Below, one piece after another: positions 56,131 to 64,000 of a stretch of 64,000 nucleotides of DNA. The translations under genes were made by a program, and so were the position numbers. Source of the DNA: Saccharopolyspora aridisoli (GTDB lineage Bacteria > Actinomycetota > Actinomycetes > Mycobacteriales > Pseudonocardiaceae); NCBI RefSeq assembly GCF_004348445.1, contig NZ_SMKV01000014.1, forward strand, positions 93,190 to 157,189, written 5' to 3'. The notes below the pieces were generated by a model. It saw only the letters and a list, made by a program, of their open reading frames with translations, was not told the DNA's origin and searched no databases. Each line of letters opens with the position of its first letter. The first letter of the stretch is position 1.

Positions 56131-57651
56131 TCATTCCGGGCGGACCAACGGGAACAGGATCGTCTCCCGGATACCGAGACCGGTCAACGCCATCAACAAC
56201 CTGTCGATACCCATTCCCACGCCACCGCTGGGAGGCATTCCGTACTCCAGAGCGCGCAAGAAGTCCTCGTCGACCGGCATGGCCTCGTCATCTCCGGCCG
56301 CCGCGAGCTCGGCCTGCTCCTCCAGCCGCTGCCGTTCCACAACCGGATCAACGAGTTCCGAGTAACCGGTCGCCAGCTCGAACCCACGAACGTAGAGATC
56401 CCACTTTTCCGCAACACCCGCCTTCTCGCGGTGCTGACGGGTCAACGGTGAGGTTTCCACCGGGAAGTCGCGGACGAAGGTGGGAGCCGTCAAATGGTCA
56501 CCGACGGTGTGCTCCCACAGCTCTTCAACCAGCTTGCCGTGACCCATCTTCGGATCAACCTGCACACCGAGCGCGTCCGCGTGCTTGCGCAGCGCTTCAA
56601 CCGGAGTTTCCGGTGTCACCTCGGATTCCAGCGCTTCCGACAACGACTCGTACATCGTCAGCGTCGCCCACTCGCCGGAGAGGTCGTACTCGGTTCCGTC
56701 GAACCACGTGACGACCTGGGAACCGGAGACCCGTTCAGCCGCTTCCTGGATGAGCGACCTGGTCAGATCGGCCATGTCGTTGTAATCGGCGTACGCCTGG
56801 TAGAACTCCAGCATTGCGAACTCGGGCGAGTGGGAAGAATCACTGCCTTCGTTCCTGAAGTTCCGGTTGATCTCGAAAACCCTCTCGATCCCACCGACAA
56901 CGCAGCGCTTCAGGTACAACTCCGGCGCGATGCGCAGGAACAAGTCGATGTCGAAGGCGTTGGAATGCGTGGTGAACGGACGCGCGGCGGCACCGCCCTG
57001 CAACGTCTGCAGCATCGGGGTTTCCACCTCGATGTATCCGCGCTGTTCGAACGAATCGCGCAGCGAGCGCTGCACGGCGGCCCGGGTGCGCACCGTTTCA
57101 GCGGCCTGCTTGCGCACGATCAGGTCGACGTAGCGCTGGCGGACTCGCATTTCCTCGCCGAGCTCCTTGTGCATGACCGGGAGCGGGCGCAGCGACTTCG
57201 CCGCCATCCGCCATTCATCGGCCATCACCGAAAGCTCACCTCGGCGGGAGGTGATGACCTCGCCATGCACGAAGACGTGGTCGCCGAGGTCCACTTCGCC
57301 CTTCCAGGACGTCAGCGACTCCTCACCGACCTGCTTGAGGCTCAGCATCGCCTGCAGTTCGGTCCCGTCGCCGGCGCGCAGCGTGGCGAAGCAGAGCTTG
57401 CCGGTGTTGCGCAAGAACATCACGCGGCCTGCCACGCCGACCTGCTCGCCGGTCGCGGTGTCCGGCTCCAGGCCCTCGTGGGCGGAGCGGATCTCGGCCA
57501 GCCCGTGCGTGATGGGCAGCGTCACCGGGTACGGATCGACTCCGGCGTCGAGCAGGCGCTCCCGCTTCTCCCGCCGGATCCGCATCTGTTCCGGCAGGTC
57601 TTCGACGCCGTCAGCGCTTGCCGGAGGATTGGAAGTGTCCTGGTCAGTCAC
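56131..57651 (-). CDS. lysS: Lysyl-tRNA synthetase (class II)
   Basis: The 506-residue enzyme has an N-terminal OB-fold anticodon-binding domain (~65-175) and the class II catalytic motifs: [37 protein letters not shown] (motif 2) and [17 protein letters not shown] (motif 3). It loads lysine onto tRNA-Lys. The GTG start has no ribosome binding site, but a TACCCT box ends 7 nt before it, so the mRNA may be leaderless. Followed by lsr2 after a 208-bp gap. Confidence 0.96.
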   Translation of the reverse strand: MTDQDTSNPPASADGVEDLPEQMRIRREKRERLLDAGVDPYPVTLPITHGLAEIRSAHEGLEPDTATGEQVGVAGRVMFLRNTGKLCFATLRAGDGTELQAMLSLKQVGEESLTSWKGEVDLGDHVFVHGEVITSRRGELSVMADEWRMAAKSLRPLPVMHKELGEEMRVRQRYVDLIVRKQAAETVRTRAAVQRSLRDSFEQRGYIEVETPMLQTLQGGAAARPFTTHSNAFDIDLFLRIAPELYLKRCVVGGIERVFEINRNFRNEGSDSSHSPEFAMLEFYQAYADYNDMADLTRSLIQEAAERVSGSQVVTWFDGTEYDLSGEWATLTMYESLSEALESEVTPETPVEALRKHADALGVQVDPKMGHGKLVEELWEHTVGDHLTAPTFVRDFPVETSPLTRQHREKAGVAEKWDLYVRGFELATGYSELVDPVVERQRLEEQAELAAAGDDEAMPVDEDFLRALEYGMPPSGGVGMGIDRLLMALTGLGIRETILFPLVRPE

Positions 57652-57726
57652 GCGAAACAGGGTACGTAGTGGTGTGCTTTCCGCTTCCGGCGGCCTGCTT
57701 TGCGGTGCGGTGGGTGCTCCTGGTGA

Positions 57727-58524
57727 TCAGCGGAAGTTCCGGTCGTAGACGAGGCGCAGGCCCAGGAGGGTGAGGTCCGGGACGTGGTGGGTGATCGTGG
57801 TGGATTCGGAGAACACCAGCGGGGCGAGGCCTCCGGTGGCCAGCACCGTGGTGGGGCCGCCGTGGGTGGCTTCGAGTTCGTCCACGATTCGGCGGACGAG
57901 CCCGTCGACTTGACCCGCGAATCCGAAGAGGATCCCGGACTGGAGGCATTCAACGGTGTTCTTCCCGATGACCGAGCGCGGCCGGACCAACTCGACCTTG
58001 CGCAGCTGCGCTGCCCGGGAGGCCAACGCGTCGAGCGAGATCTCCACACCTGGGGCGAAGGCGCCGCCGAGGAACTCACCCTTGGCCGAGATGACGTCGA
58101 TGTTCGTCGAGGTGCCGAAGTCCACGACCACGCAGTTGGTGGCGTGCAAGTGGTGCGCGGCCAAGGTGTTGATCACCCGGTCCGCACCGACCTCCTTCGG
58201 GTTGTCCACCAGCAGCGGCACGCCAGTGCGCACGCCCGGCTCGACCACCACGCGCGGCACGTCGGTCCAGTAGCGCTCCAGCATCACCCGCAGCTCGCGC
58301 AGCAGCGCCGGGACCGTGGAGAGCGCGGCGATGCCGGTGATCCGCTCGGCGTAGCCCCCGATCAGGCCCCGCATGGTCAGCGCCATCTCGTCCGCCGTCA
58401 TCCGGGGCTCGGTGCGCATCCGCCAGTCCCGGACCAGCGTCGCGGCGAGATCCGGCGGGTCATCGACGTCGTCGTAGAGCCCGAGGACGATGTTGGTGTT
58501 CCCGACGTCAACGGCCAGCAGCAC
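57727..58524 (-). CDS. coaX: Type III pantothenate kinase
   Basis: The 265-residue ASKHA-fold kinase starts LLAVDVGNTNIVLGL (phosphate-binding Asp) and has NPKEVGADRVIN, VVDFGTSTN and GGAFAPGVEISLDAL. It phosphorylates pantothenate in the first CoA step. GTG 58524 with GAAGGG upstream is preferred to the longer frame. It follows panC and panD, so pantothenate synthesis and use are encoded together, as in M. tuberculosis. Confidence 0.95.
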   Translation of the reverse strand: MLLAVDVGNTNIVLGLYDDVDDPPDLAATLVRDWRMRTEPRMTADEMALTMRGLIGGYAERITGIAALSTVPALLRELRVMLERYWTDVPRVVVEPGVRTGVPLLVDNPKEVGADRVINTLAAHHLHATNCVVVDFGTSTNIDVISAKGEFLGGAFAPGVEISLDALASRAAQLRKVELVRPRSVIGKNTVECLQSGILFGFAGQVDGLVRRIVDELEATHGGPTTVLATGGLAPLVFSESTTITHHVPDLTLLGLRLVYDRNFR

Positions 58525-58629
58525 GGAAAAGGATCCCTTCACACAGAAGACATGCACAACTCCCGGAGCCGGAGGACGTCCCGGGTTCCGCTTCGGGCAC
58601 CGCCGAGCACGGGGACGCGGCGTCCTCGA

Positions 58630-59094
58630 TCAGTTCTCCGGCTGCTGGAGCAGGGCGTCCAGCTTGGCGGCGTCGTCGGTCTCAGCGTCGGCCTGGGAGG
58701 AGAGGAGGCCAGAGCCCTCCGGCGCACGACCGGGATCGACCCCCAGATCAACCGGCTTGTTGTCGGCGTCGACGAAGATCACCTTGGGTTTGAAGTTCCG
58801 GGCTTCGAGCTCGTCCATCACGCCGTAGGCGATGAGGATGACGATGTCACCGGGCTCGACCAGGTGCGCGGCGGCGCCGTTGATCCCGATCACCCCGGAA
58901 CCCCGCTCGCCGGTGATCACGTAGGTCTCCAGCCGGGCACCGTTGGTGACGTCGACGATCGCGACCTGCTCCCCTTCGAGCAGGTCGGCGGCCTCCATCA
59001 GGTCCTCGTCGACGGTCACCGAGCCGACGTAGTGCAGGTCGGCTCGGGTGACGGTCGCCCGGTGGATCTTGGACTTCAACATCGTGCGGAACAT
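58630..59094 (-). CDS. panD: Aspartate 1-decarboxylase precursor
   Basis: The 154-residue proenzyme forms beta-alanine after self-cleavage between Gly24 and Ser25 ([10 protein letters not shown]), producing the pyruvoyl group. Other motifs are [12 protein letters not shown] and [13 protein letters not shown] 59094 has AGGAGG 6 nt upstream. Residues after ~115 form an unusual acidic tail (family length is about 120-140). Confidence 0.96.
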   Translation of the reverse strand: MFRTMLKSKIHRATVTRADLHYVGSVTVDEDLMEAADLLEGEQVAIVDVTNGARLETYVITGERGSGVIGINGAAAHLVEPGDIVILIAYGVMDELEARNFKPKVIFVDADNKPVDLGVDPGRAPEGSGLLSSQADAETDDAAKLDALLQQPEN

Positions 59095-59116
59095 CGCTGA
59101 CCTCCTAGGGGCCGGT

Positions 59117-59989
59117 TCACTCACCGAGCAGGACCATCGCGTTGTCGATCAGCCTGGTGGCGCCGACCTTCGCGGCCACCAGCAGTCGTGCCTCACCCGA
59201 GGCCGGGGCCGGACCCAGCTCGGGATCCCGCAGCTCCAGGTAGTCCGGCCGCACCAGGGGCTCGGTGTCCAGCACCTCTTGCGCGGCCTTGAGCACCGCC
59301 TCCGGGCCGCCGACGGCCGCGTGCGCGCCCGCGGTCAGCGACGCCGAGATGGCCAGAGCGGCACGCCGCTGGTCCTCGTCGAGGTAGACGTTGCGGCTGG
59401 ACAGGGCCAGGCCGTCGGACTCGCGGACGGTGGGGATGCCCTGGATCTCGGGATCCAGGTCGAACTGCCGCGCCATCTTCCGGATCAGGACCAGCTGCTG
59501 GTAGTCCTTCTCGCCGAAGAACGCCAGGTCCGGGCGCACGATGTTGAGCAGCTTGAGCACCACGGTCAGCATCCCGTCGAAGTGCCCCTTGCGGGTCGCG
59601 CCCTCCAGCTCATCGCCCAGCGGCCCGGCGTGCACCGACAGCTCACGTCCGCCGCCGTACATCGCGTCCACGGTCGGTGCGAAGACCAGGCCCACGCCGG
59701 CCTCGCGGCACGCCTCGACGTCGGCGTCGAAGGTGCGCGGGTAGCGGTCGAAGTCCTCGTTCGGGCCGAACTGGAGCGGGTTCACGAAGATCGACACCAC
59801 CACGACGGCGTTGATGTCCTGCTTCGCCCGCTTGATCAGCTCCAGGTGACCGCGGTGCAGCGCGCCCATCGTGGGCACCAGGTGCACCTTGCGTCCGGTC
59901 GCCCGCAGGGCGCGGGTGACGCGCGCGAGCTCCGCCGGGTCGGCGTGCACGGTCAGCTCACCGCGCTGGTAGCCGGGGTTGTTGGTCAT
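59117..59989 (-). CDS. panC: Pantothenate synthetase
   Basis: The 290-residue enzyme condenses pantoate and beta-alanine. Family motifs are [12 protein letters not shown] (HxGH-type), [32 protein letters not shown] and [14 protein letters not shown] 59989 follows GGAG by 6 nt; ATG 60001 or 60028 would add 4 or 13 residues. Between the DUF2520 gene and panD, same strand. Confidence 0.96.
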   Translation of the reverse strand: MTNNPGYQRGELTVHADPAELARVTRALRATGRKVHLVPTMGALHRGHLELIKRAKQDINAVVVVSIFVNPLQFGPNEDFDRYPRTFDADVEACREAGVGLVFAPTVDAMYGGGRELSVHAGPLGDELEGATRKGHFDGMLTVVLKLLNIVRPDLAFFGEKDYQQLVLIRKMARQFDLDPEIQGIPTVRESDGLALSSRNVYLDEDQRRAALAISASLTAGAHAAVGGPEAVLKAAQEVLDTEPLVRPDYLELRDPELGPAPASGEARLLVAAKVGATRLIDNAMVLLGE

Positions 59990-60024
59990 CGTCGACTCCA
60001 TGTCTCCGCCGCGAAGATCGCGGA

Positions 60025-60924
60025 TCAAGCCTGTTCTTCGTCGAGGGCCTCGTGGACCCGCGCGGCGACGTCACGCCGCAGCAGGCCGCTCCGCTCGGCC
60101 CGGACCGCCGTGCGGCGAGCCAGTTCCCGGTAGCCGGGAACGACGTCCGGGTCGGCGTCGGACAACGCGCGCAGGTGCCCGCGAACGGTTCCCGAATCAC
60201 CGCGCACCACCGGACCCGTGTAAGCCCGGTCACCGAGACGCAGCGCGTTGTCCAGCGAGGCCGACAGCAGCGGCGCCATCACCCGGCCCGGGACCTCCAC
60301 CCCGCCGTCGCGCAGCAGCTGCTGGCACTCGTTGACCAGCGTGATCAGGTGGTTCGCACCGTGCGTGAGGGCCGCGTGGTAGAGCGGACGGGCCTCTTCG
60401 GGCAGGCGCACCGGCTCCATGCCCAGCTCGATCGCGATGCTCTCCGCGACGCTCCAGCCGGTGAGCTCGTCGGCGGTGATGACCATGCATGCGTCGGAGA
60501 GCCGGTCGACGTCCTCGGGACGTCCGGTGAAGGTCATCGCGGGGTGCATGGCCATCGGCAACGCGCCGATGGCGGCGGCCGGCTCCAGCGCGGTCACGCC
60601 CTGCGAGCCCGAGGTGTGCATGACCAGCTGCGATCCGTGCAGCGCGTCGGCGGTCACCAGGCCCTGCACCATGCCCGGGATCGCGTCGTCCGGGATCGCC
60701 AGGACCAGCAGCTCGGCCGTGCCCGCGACCGCGTCCGGCGGCTCGACCGGCACACCGGGCAGCAGCTCTTCCGCGCGACGCAGCGACGCGTCCGAGACCG
60801 CGGAGACCGCGACGACCTCGTGCCCGACCCGCTGCAGCGCGGCGCCCAGCACGGCGCCGACCCGACCAGCGGAGATCACCCCTACGCGCAGCCGTGGGCC
60901 CGTGGGTTCAGCAGACATCGCCAC
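60025..60924 (-). CDS. Rossmann-like and DUF2520 domain-containing protein
   Basis: The 299-residue protein has an N-terminal NAD(P)-binding Rossmann fold (VGVISAGRVGAVLGAAL near residue 12) and a C-terminal DUF2520 helical domain with YHAALTHGANHL. The architecture resembles ketopantoate reductase and prephenate dehydrogenase-like enzymes. It lies directly upstream of panC, as Rv3603c does, so a role in providing pantoate is plausible but unproven. GTG 60924 with GGGAGG 5 nt upstream is preferred; ATG 60918 is close. Confidence 0.88.
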   Translation of the reverse strand: MAMSAEPTGPRLRVGVISAGRVGAVLGAALQRVGHEVVAVSAVSDASLRRAEELLPGVPVEPPDAVAGTAELLVLAIPDDAIPGMVQGLVTADALHGSQLVMHTSGSQGVTALEPAAAIGALPMAMHPAMTFTGRPEDVDRLSDACMVITADELTGWSVAESIAIELGMEPVRLPEEARPLYHAALTHGANHLITLVNECQQLLRDGGVEVPGRVMAPLLSASLDNALRLGDRAYTGPVVRGDSGTVRGHLRALSDADPDVVPGYRELARRTAVRAERSGLLRRDVAARVHEALDEEQA

Positions 60925-61158
60925 GTGTTCCTCCCATACCGTTCCAGTCCCGCTACCGGGTACCAGACAGCGCCGCGAGAGTAGCGCCAACACCCGGTGC
61001 CGGGGCTACTCCGCGACCGCGAAAGGTGGCGAGAACCACCCTTTCAATACCCGGTTCGATCACCTCGCGAAGCGCGCCAGCAGCGGACCTGAGCGCTTCC
61101 GCGTACTCCGGGCGCCGCTCCCGAGGTACGCCAACTGCACGGCGTCACGGCGTCACGG

Positions 61159-61216
61159 CGTCCTCGCCACGAGAGCGCTCAGAACCCGTGGCGGTGCCGA
61201 GTGCTCAGGTGGGAAC
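61159..61216 (-). repeat. Dispersed intergenic repeat, copy D
   Basis: Minus-strand copy whose plus-strand form contains TCGCCACGAGAGCGCTCAG, AGAACCCGTGGCGGTGC and GTGCTCAGGTGGG. It is closest to the copy at 32401. It begins about 30 bp downstream of the PrsW-like stop codon in the same orientation. The rest of the 322-bp gap (60925-61158) includes GGCGTCAC direct repeats and the DUF2520 promoter, but no gene. Confidence 0.6.
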
Positions 61217-61246
61217 TGCGGATGCGGCTTCGCCGCTTGCTGGTGC

Positions 61247-62479
61247 TCACCCGCGCGGCTTCGGGACTCGGCGGGTGAGCTCGTCGATGTTGATCCTGGC
61301 GGTCTGGATGGCCTCCTGGCGCCCTGCCGCCGAGCGTCGGGAATGCTTGAGGTCGGCGATCAGCTTCTCCCGGCGAGCGCGGCGGGCGGCGCTGGTGGTG
61401 CGGCCCGCCTCCGAGCGGTGCTGCAGGAACGCCAGCTCGGTGACCGCGATCTGGTAGTCGTGCACCGACTTCGCGGCCTGGGGGCCCGCGTGCCGCTTGA
61501 CCTTGCGCAGCCAGCCCTGCCTTCCGGTCAGGCTCGCCAGCAGGTCGATCTCGCTGTGCGCGACCAGCCCGGCCCGCTCCAGCTTCGGCAGCTGCGCGAT
61601 GACGATGCGCTGCTCCCGCCTTCGCTGCCACACGATCAGCGCGAACGTGCCGAGGAAGACCGGCACCATGATCAAGAAGTAGACGTTGATGAAACCGGCC
61701 CCGCCGAGGAACGTCGCCGAGTTCCACACCGCGTGCAGCAGCACCGCCACCAGGTAGCCGGCGATCAGCCAGCTCAGCTGCTTGAGCCGGGTGCGAGCGC
61801 CCCAAGCGAAACCGACGGCGATGCCGAACATCGCGGTGAACAGCGGGTGCGAGAACGGCGCCAGCACACCGCGCAGCACGAACAGGGCCACGACCGCTCC
61901 ACCGGTCACACCGCCGTCGGCGAATGCCTTGCCGAAGTACAGGATGTTCTCGGTGAAGGCGAAACCGGCGGCGGTCAGCGACGCGTAGACGATGCCGTCG
62001 ACCAGGCCGTTGAACTCTGCGCGGCGGCGCATCCACAGGCCCACCACGAACACGGCCTTGGCAGCCTCCTCCACCAGCGGCCCGATCACCGCGGTCAGGA
62101 AGAACTTGTGATCGGCCTGGCCCAGCAACAGGTTCGCCACCGACTGCGAGGTGTTGTTGAGCAGCAGCGAGCAGGCCGTCGCACCGCCCGCGCCCCACAG
62201 GAACGCGCCGACCATCAGCATCGGCGGCTCGGGTTCCCAGCGGTCGATCCAGACCGTCGCGGCAACCACGACACCGACCGGCAGCAGCGCGGCCACCGCG
62301 CCGAACACGGCGGGCAGCGCACCGACTTTCGACGTCGTGATCCCGATCATGACCAGTCCGATCATCCCGAGCAGGATCAAGCCGGCGATCGGCCAACCGA
62401 CGGCGTGGTGCTTGCGGCTCTGCAACCGGCGCGCGCGGGAGACGTCAGCGACCGGCTCCGCGTGATCATGACTCGACAC
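61247..62479 (-). CDS. PrsW family intramembrane metalloprotease
   Basis: The 410-residue protein has eight to nine helices and the PrsW/CAAX-like motifs GPLVEEAAK (Glu137, Glu138), AFTENILYF and PFSHPLFTAMFG (His), followed by LLHAVWNS. B. subtilis PrsW cleaves the anti-sigma factor RsiW, so regulated proteolysis of a membrane protein is the likely role. The C-terminal ~120 residues form an Arg/Lys/Ala-rich cytosolic tail. No anti-sigma factor gene is beside it. Confidence 0.9.
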   Translation of the reverse strand: MSSHDHAEPVADVSRARRLQSRKHHAVGWPIAGLILLGMIGLVMIGITTSKVGALPAVFGAVAALLPVGVVVAATVWIDRWEPEPPMLMVGAFLWGAGGATACSLLLNNTSQSVANLLLGQADHKFFLTAVIGPLVEEAAKAVFVVGLWMRRRAEFNGLVDGIVYASLTAAGFAFTENILYFGKAFADGGVTGGAVVALFVLRGVLAPFSHPLFTAMFGIAVGFAWGARTRLKQLSWLIAGYLVAVLLHAVWNSATFLGGAGFINVYFLIMVPVFLGTFALIVWQRRREQRIVIAQLPKLERAGLVAHSEIDLLASLTGRQGWLRKVKRHAGPQAAKSVHDYQIAVTELAFLQHRSEAGRTTSAARRARREKLIADLKHSRRSAAGRQEAIQTARINIDELTRRVPKPRG

Positions 62480-62560
62480 GCCCCAGACCCTAGAGAACCC
62501 GATCCGCGACTGACCGGATGGTTCTGCTTTTGTTCTCCTGACCGTTGTCCGTCGCGGAAC

Positions 62561-63382
62561 TCACGAACGGCGACGGCGGCGGGGCGGGGCGTCGGCGCTG
62601 CCGCCGTAGGCGGCGAGGAGGTCGTTGACCGAAGTGCCCGCCGTGTGCGCGCCCGCCGGGTCGGGACTCGGCTTCTCGTAGGCCGTGCGATCCGGGCGCT
62701 GGGGTCCCGGTCGGCTCGGGAACGACTGGGCCATCTGCGGTTTCGGCGCCTGCTGCTTCGGCTGGTCGAGCGGGACCTCGCCGGACAGCCGGGCCATCAC
62801 CTCCGTCTTGGCCGCGGCCGGAGCTGGGGCGGGCTGCTGCTGGACCGGCTGCTGGATCGTCTTCGGCCGCTGCGGGCGGTGCTGCACGAGCTGAGCCTCG
62901 CCCTGCGGGCGCTCGCCCAGCGAACGCACCCGAGTGGACTCCGCGCGCAACGCGACCCGCTCGAAGAGCACGTCACCGCCGATCACCTGCTCCAGCGTCG
63001 TGCGCAACTTCGCCAGCTCGGCCTGCAACGCGCGGATCTGACCGTTGGAGTCCTCAGTGGCCTGACGCCGGGCCTCCGCCTCGGCTTCCAGCTCGTACTC
63101 GCGCCGCGCGGCGATCTCGCGCTCCAGCTCCAGCTCGTAGATCCGCTGCCGATCGGCGGCGGCCTGCTCGCCCTCCAGGACCCGGTGCCGCAACCGCGCC
63201 ACCGCGAACGCGCCCAGCAGCGCGGCCCACAGCGCGGCGATCAGGCCGAGGCGGAGCATCCGGGCGTCGTTGCTGAGGACCAGCAGCGACGTGGCGGCCG
63301 CCGCGAGCACGAGCGCACCGCCCCACAGGAGGGTGGATCGCCCGTTGCCGGGGTCGGTTTCGGTAGTGCCGCGCTCGGACAT
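62561..63382 (-). CDS. DUF6779-type membrane protein with coiled coil (Rv3604c-like)
   Basis: The 273-residue protein has two transmembrane helices near the N terminus (~18-37 and ~44-62), a strongly charged coiled coil (~65-140) with heptad-like ELELEREIAARREYELEAE, and a Pro/Gln-rich C-terminal tail ending in a basic RRRRRS. In M. tuberculosis Rv3604c, at the same position, is also an Ala/Arg/Pro-rich membrane protein. Function is unknown; the layout suggests a scaffold. Confidence 0.78.
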   Translation of the reverse strand: MSERGTTETDPGNGRSTLLWGGALVLAAAATSLLVLSNDARMLRLGLIAALWAALLGAFAVARLRHRVLEGEQAAADRQRIYELELEREIAARREYELEAEAEARRQATEDSNGQIRALQAELAKLRTTLEQVIGGDVLFERVALRAESTRVRSLGERPQGEAQLVQHRPQRPKTIQQPVQQQPAPAPAAAKTEVMARLSGEVPLDQPKQQAPKPQMAQSFPSRPGPQRPDRTAYEKPSPDPAGAHTAGTSVNDLLAAYGGSADAPPRRRRRS

Positions 63383-63500
63383 GGCGCCCACCGTACAAGG
63401 CGGTTATCAGTTCGAGACCTGAAGGTGCGCCGAACAGTTCGCACATTGCTCGCAACAGCGGTACGGACACTGCTCCGAACAGCCCATGGGGTGGCCGGAT

Positions 63501-63962
63501 TCACTCGTCCTCGTGAGGATCATCCGGCTCATCGGGATTGCGCAGGCAGTGCTCCAGCCACAGTCCCGCACCGATCAGGGCTGCGGCGCTGATCATCCCG
63601 ACGACTGCGGCGAAGGTGTCCGACCGCGCGGCCTCCACCGAGCTCATCATCGGCAGCAGGTGGGCCAGGAGTCCGATCCAGACGCCTGCCATGATCGCCC
63701 CGGCCAGCGATGACGCCTTCGCCAACGCCACGGCCCGCGCCGCCGTCAACGCCTCGACGGGCTCCACCCCGGGCTTGCGCTGCACGCGAGGCCGCAACAC
63801 CGCCGCCAGCACCACGTCGACCACGGCGATCAGCGACAACGTCGCCCCCGCCAGCAACGGCAACGGCGGCAGCTCCCCGTACATCAGCCGGGAAAGCAGG
63901 TACACCACTACGGCCGCCACCAACCCCGCAGCCACCAACTGCCCGGGCTTGGTGAAGGTCAT
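63501..63962 (-). CDS. DUF3180 family membrane protein
   Basis: The 153-residue protein has four helices in two pairs (~10-28, ~35-58, ~85-108, ~115-138) and the charged cytosolic loop RPRVQRKPGVEPVEALTAARAVALAKASS, typical of DUF3180. ATG 63962 forms an ATGA overlap with the end of an upstream frame, so it is favoured over the GTG at 63986. In mycobacteria it is Rv3605c, downstream of folK. Confidence 0.85.
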   Translation of the reverse strand: MTFTKPGQLVAAGLVAAVVVYLLSRLMYGELPPLPLLAGATLSLIAVVDVVLAAVLRPRVQRKPGVEPVEALTAARAVALAKASSLAGAIMAGVWIGLLAHLLPMMSSVEAARSDTFAAVVGMISAAALIGAGLWLEHCLRNPDEPDDPHEDE

Positions 63963-64000
63963 CTGCTCAGTACTTCGCGGCGACACCCCACCAGCATCCC
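63959..64000 (-). CDS. C-terminal end of an upstream gene at the window edge, possibly folK
   Basis: The minus-strand frame encodes GMLVGCRREVLSR and stops at a TGA that overlaps the DUF3180 start (ATGA). Mycobacterial order predicts folK here, but 13 residues carry no diagnostic motif. Confidence 0.35.
   Translation of the reverse strand, partial: GMLVGCRREVLSR

Noticed and set aside
60419..63592. Plus-strand frame of 1057 codons
   Set aside because: Runs antisense to the DUF2520, PrsW and DUF6779 genes; Ser/Arg/Gln/Asp-biased shadow sequence without any motif.

Overview
The window is high-GC actinobacterial chromosome. Gene content points to the Pseudonocardiaceae, most likely Saccharopolyspora or a close relative: an ESX-type EspG gene, a fused trehalose-phosphatase/GH15 protein, a complete ectABCD cluster, Lsr2, CarD, and a right half that follows the Mycobacterium tuberculosis Rv3579c-Rv3606c gene order. 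The genus is an inference from gene content and style, not from a marker gene. I see no rRNA, insertion sequence, prophage or CRISPR array. There is one tRNA, tRNA-Thr(UGU).

Layout. 1-3.3 kb (minus): start of dapA, a DUF3159 membrane protein, EspG and a proline-rich ESX-effector-like protein. 3.8-9.6 kb: SGNH esterase, a large SARP/NB-ARC/TPR regulator, an ADP-ribosylglycohydrolase homologue with altered metal ligands, and a K+ channel. 9.7-12.5 kb: a zinc/manganese ABC importer with a His-rich repeat in its lipoprotein and a palindromic operator in its promoter. 12.9-15.3 kb: an MsmK/UgpC-type sugar ATPase divergent from a LacI regulator whose own -10 region lies inside a perfect palindrome. 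15.3-18.5 kb: a four-gene cluster DUF4178, DUF4247, DUF350 and a membrane-anchored aminopropyltransferase-like protein. 18.7-22.8 kb: otsA and the otsB-GH15 fusion. 23-26.9 kb: ThrE exporter, tRNA-Thr, a GNAT, DUF2127 and a secreted trypsin-like protease. 27.2-30.8 kb: ectABCD with strong hairpins between ectB/ectC and ectC/ectD. 31-34 kb: an AlgX/AlgJ-like and AlgI-like O-acetylation pair.

34-64 kb is the conserved actinobacterial block: rlmB, cysS, HAD, ispF, ispD, carD, lpqE, radA, an Rv3587c homologue, mutY, mhuD, clpC, lsr2, lysS, coaX, panD, panC, a DUF2520 protein, PrsW, DUF6779 and DUF3180. disA and the carbonic anhydrase gene expected beside radA/mutY are absent. Inserted into the block are a 2H-phosphoesterase-like pseudoenzyme, a degenerate ABC ATPase with a YhgE/Pip membrane protein, a VanJ-like phosphatase, a DedA protein and an iron-box-controlled siderophore permease operon.

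Themes. Osmoprotection is represented twice (trehalose and ectoine/hydroxyectoine). Metal and heme-iron handling appears three times (Zn/Mn importer, siderophore permease, MhuD). The most unusual finding is a family of four imperfect intergenic repeats (near 4.7, 32.4, 44.2 and 61.2 kb), each immediately downstream of a stop codon and in the same orientation as the upstream gene. Three proteins (ADP-ribosylglycohydrolase-like, 2H-phosphoesterase-like, ABC ATPase-like) have lost canonical catalytic residues and look like pseudoenzymes or divergent enzymes.
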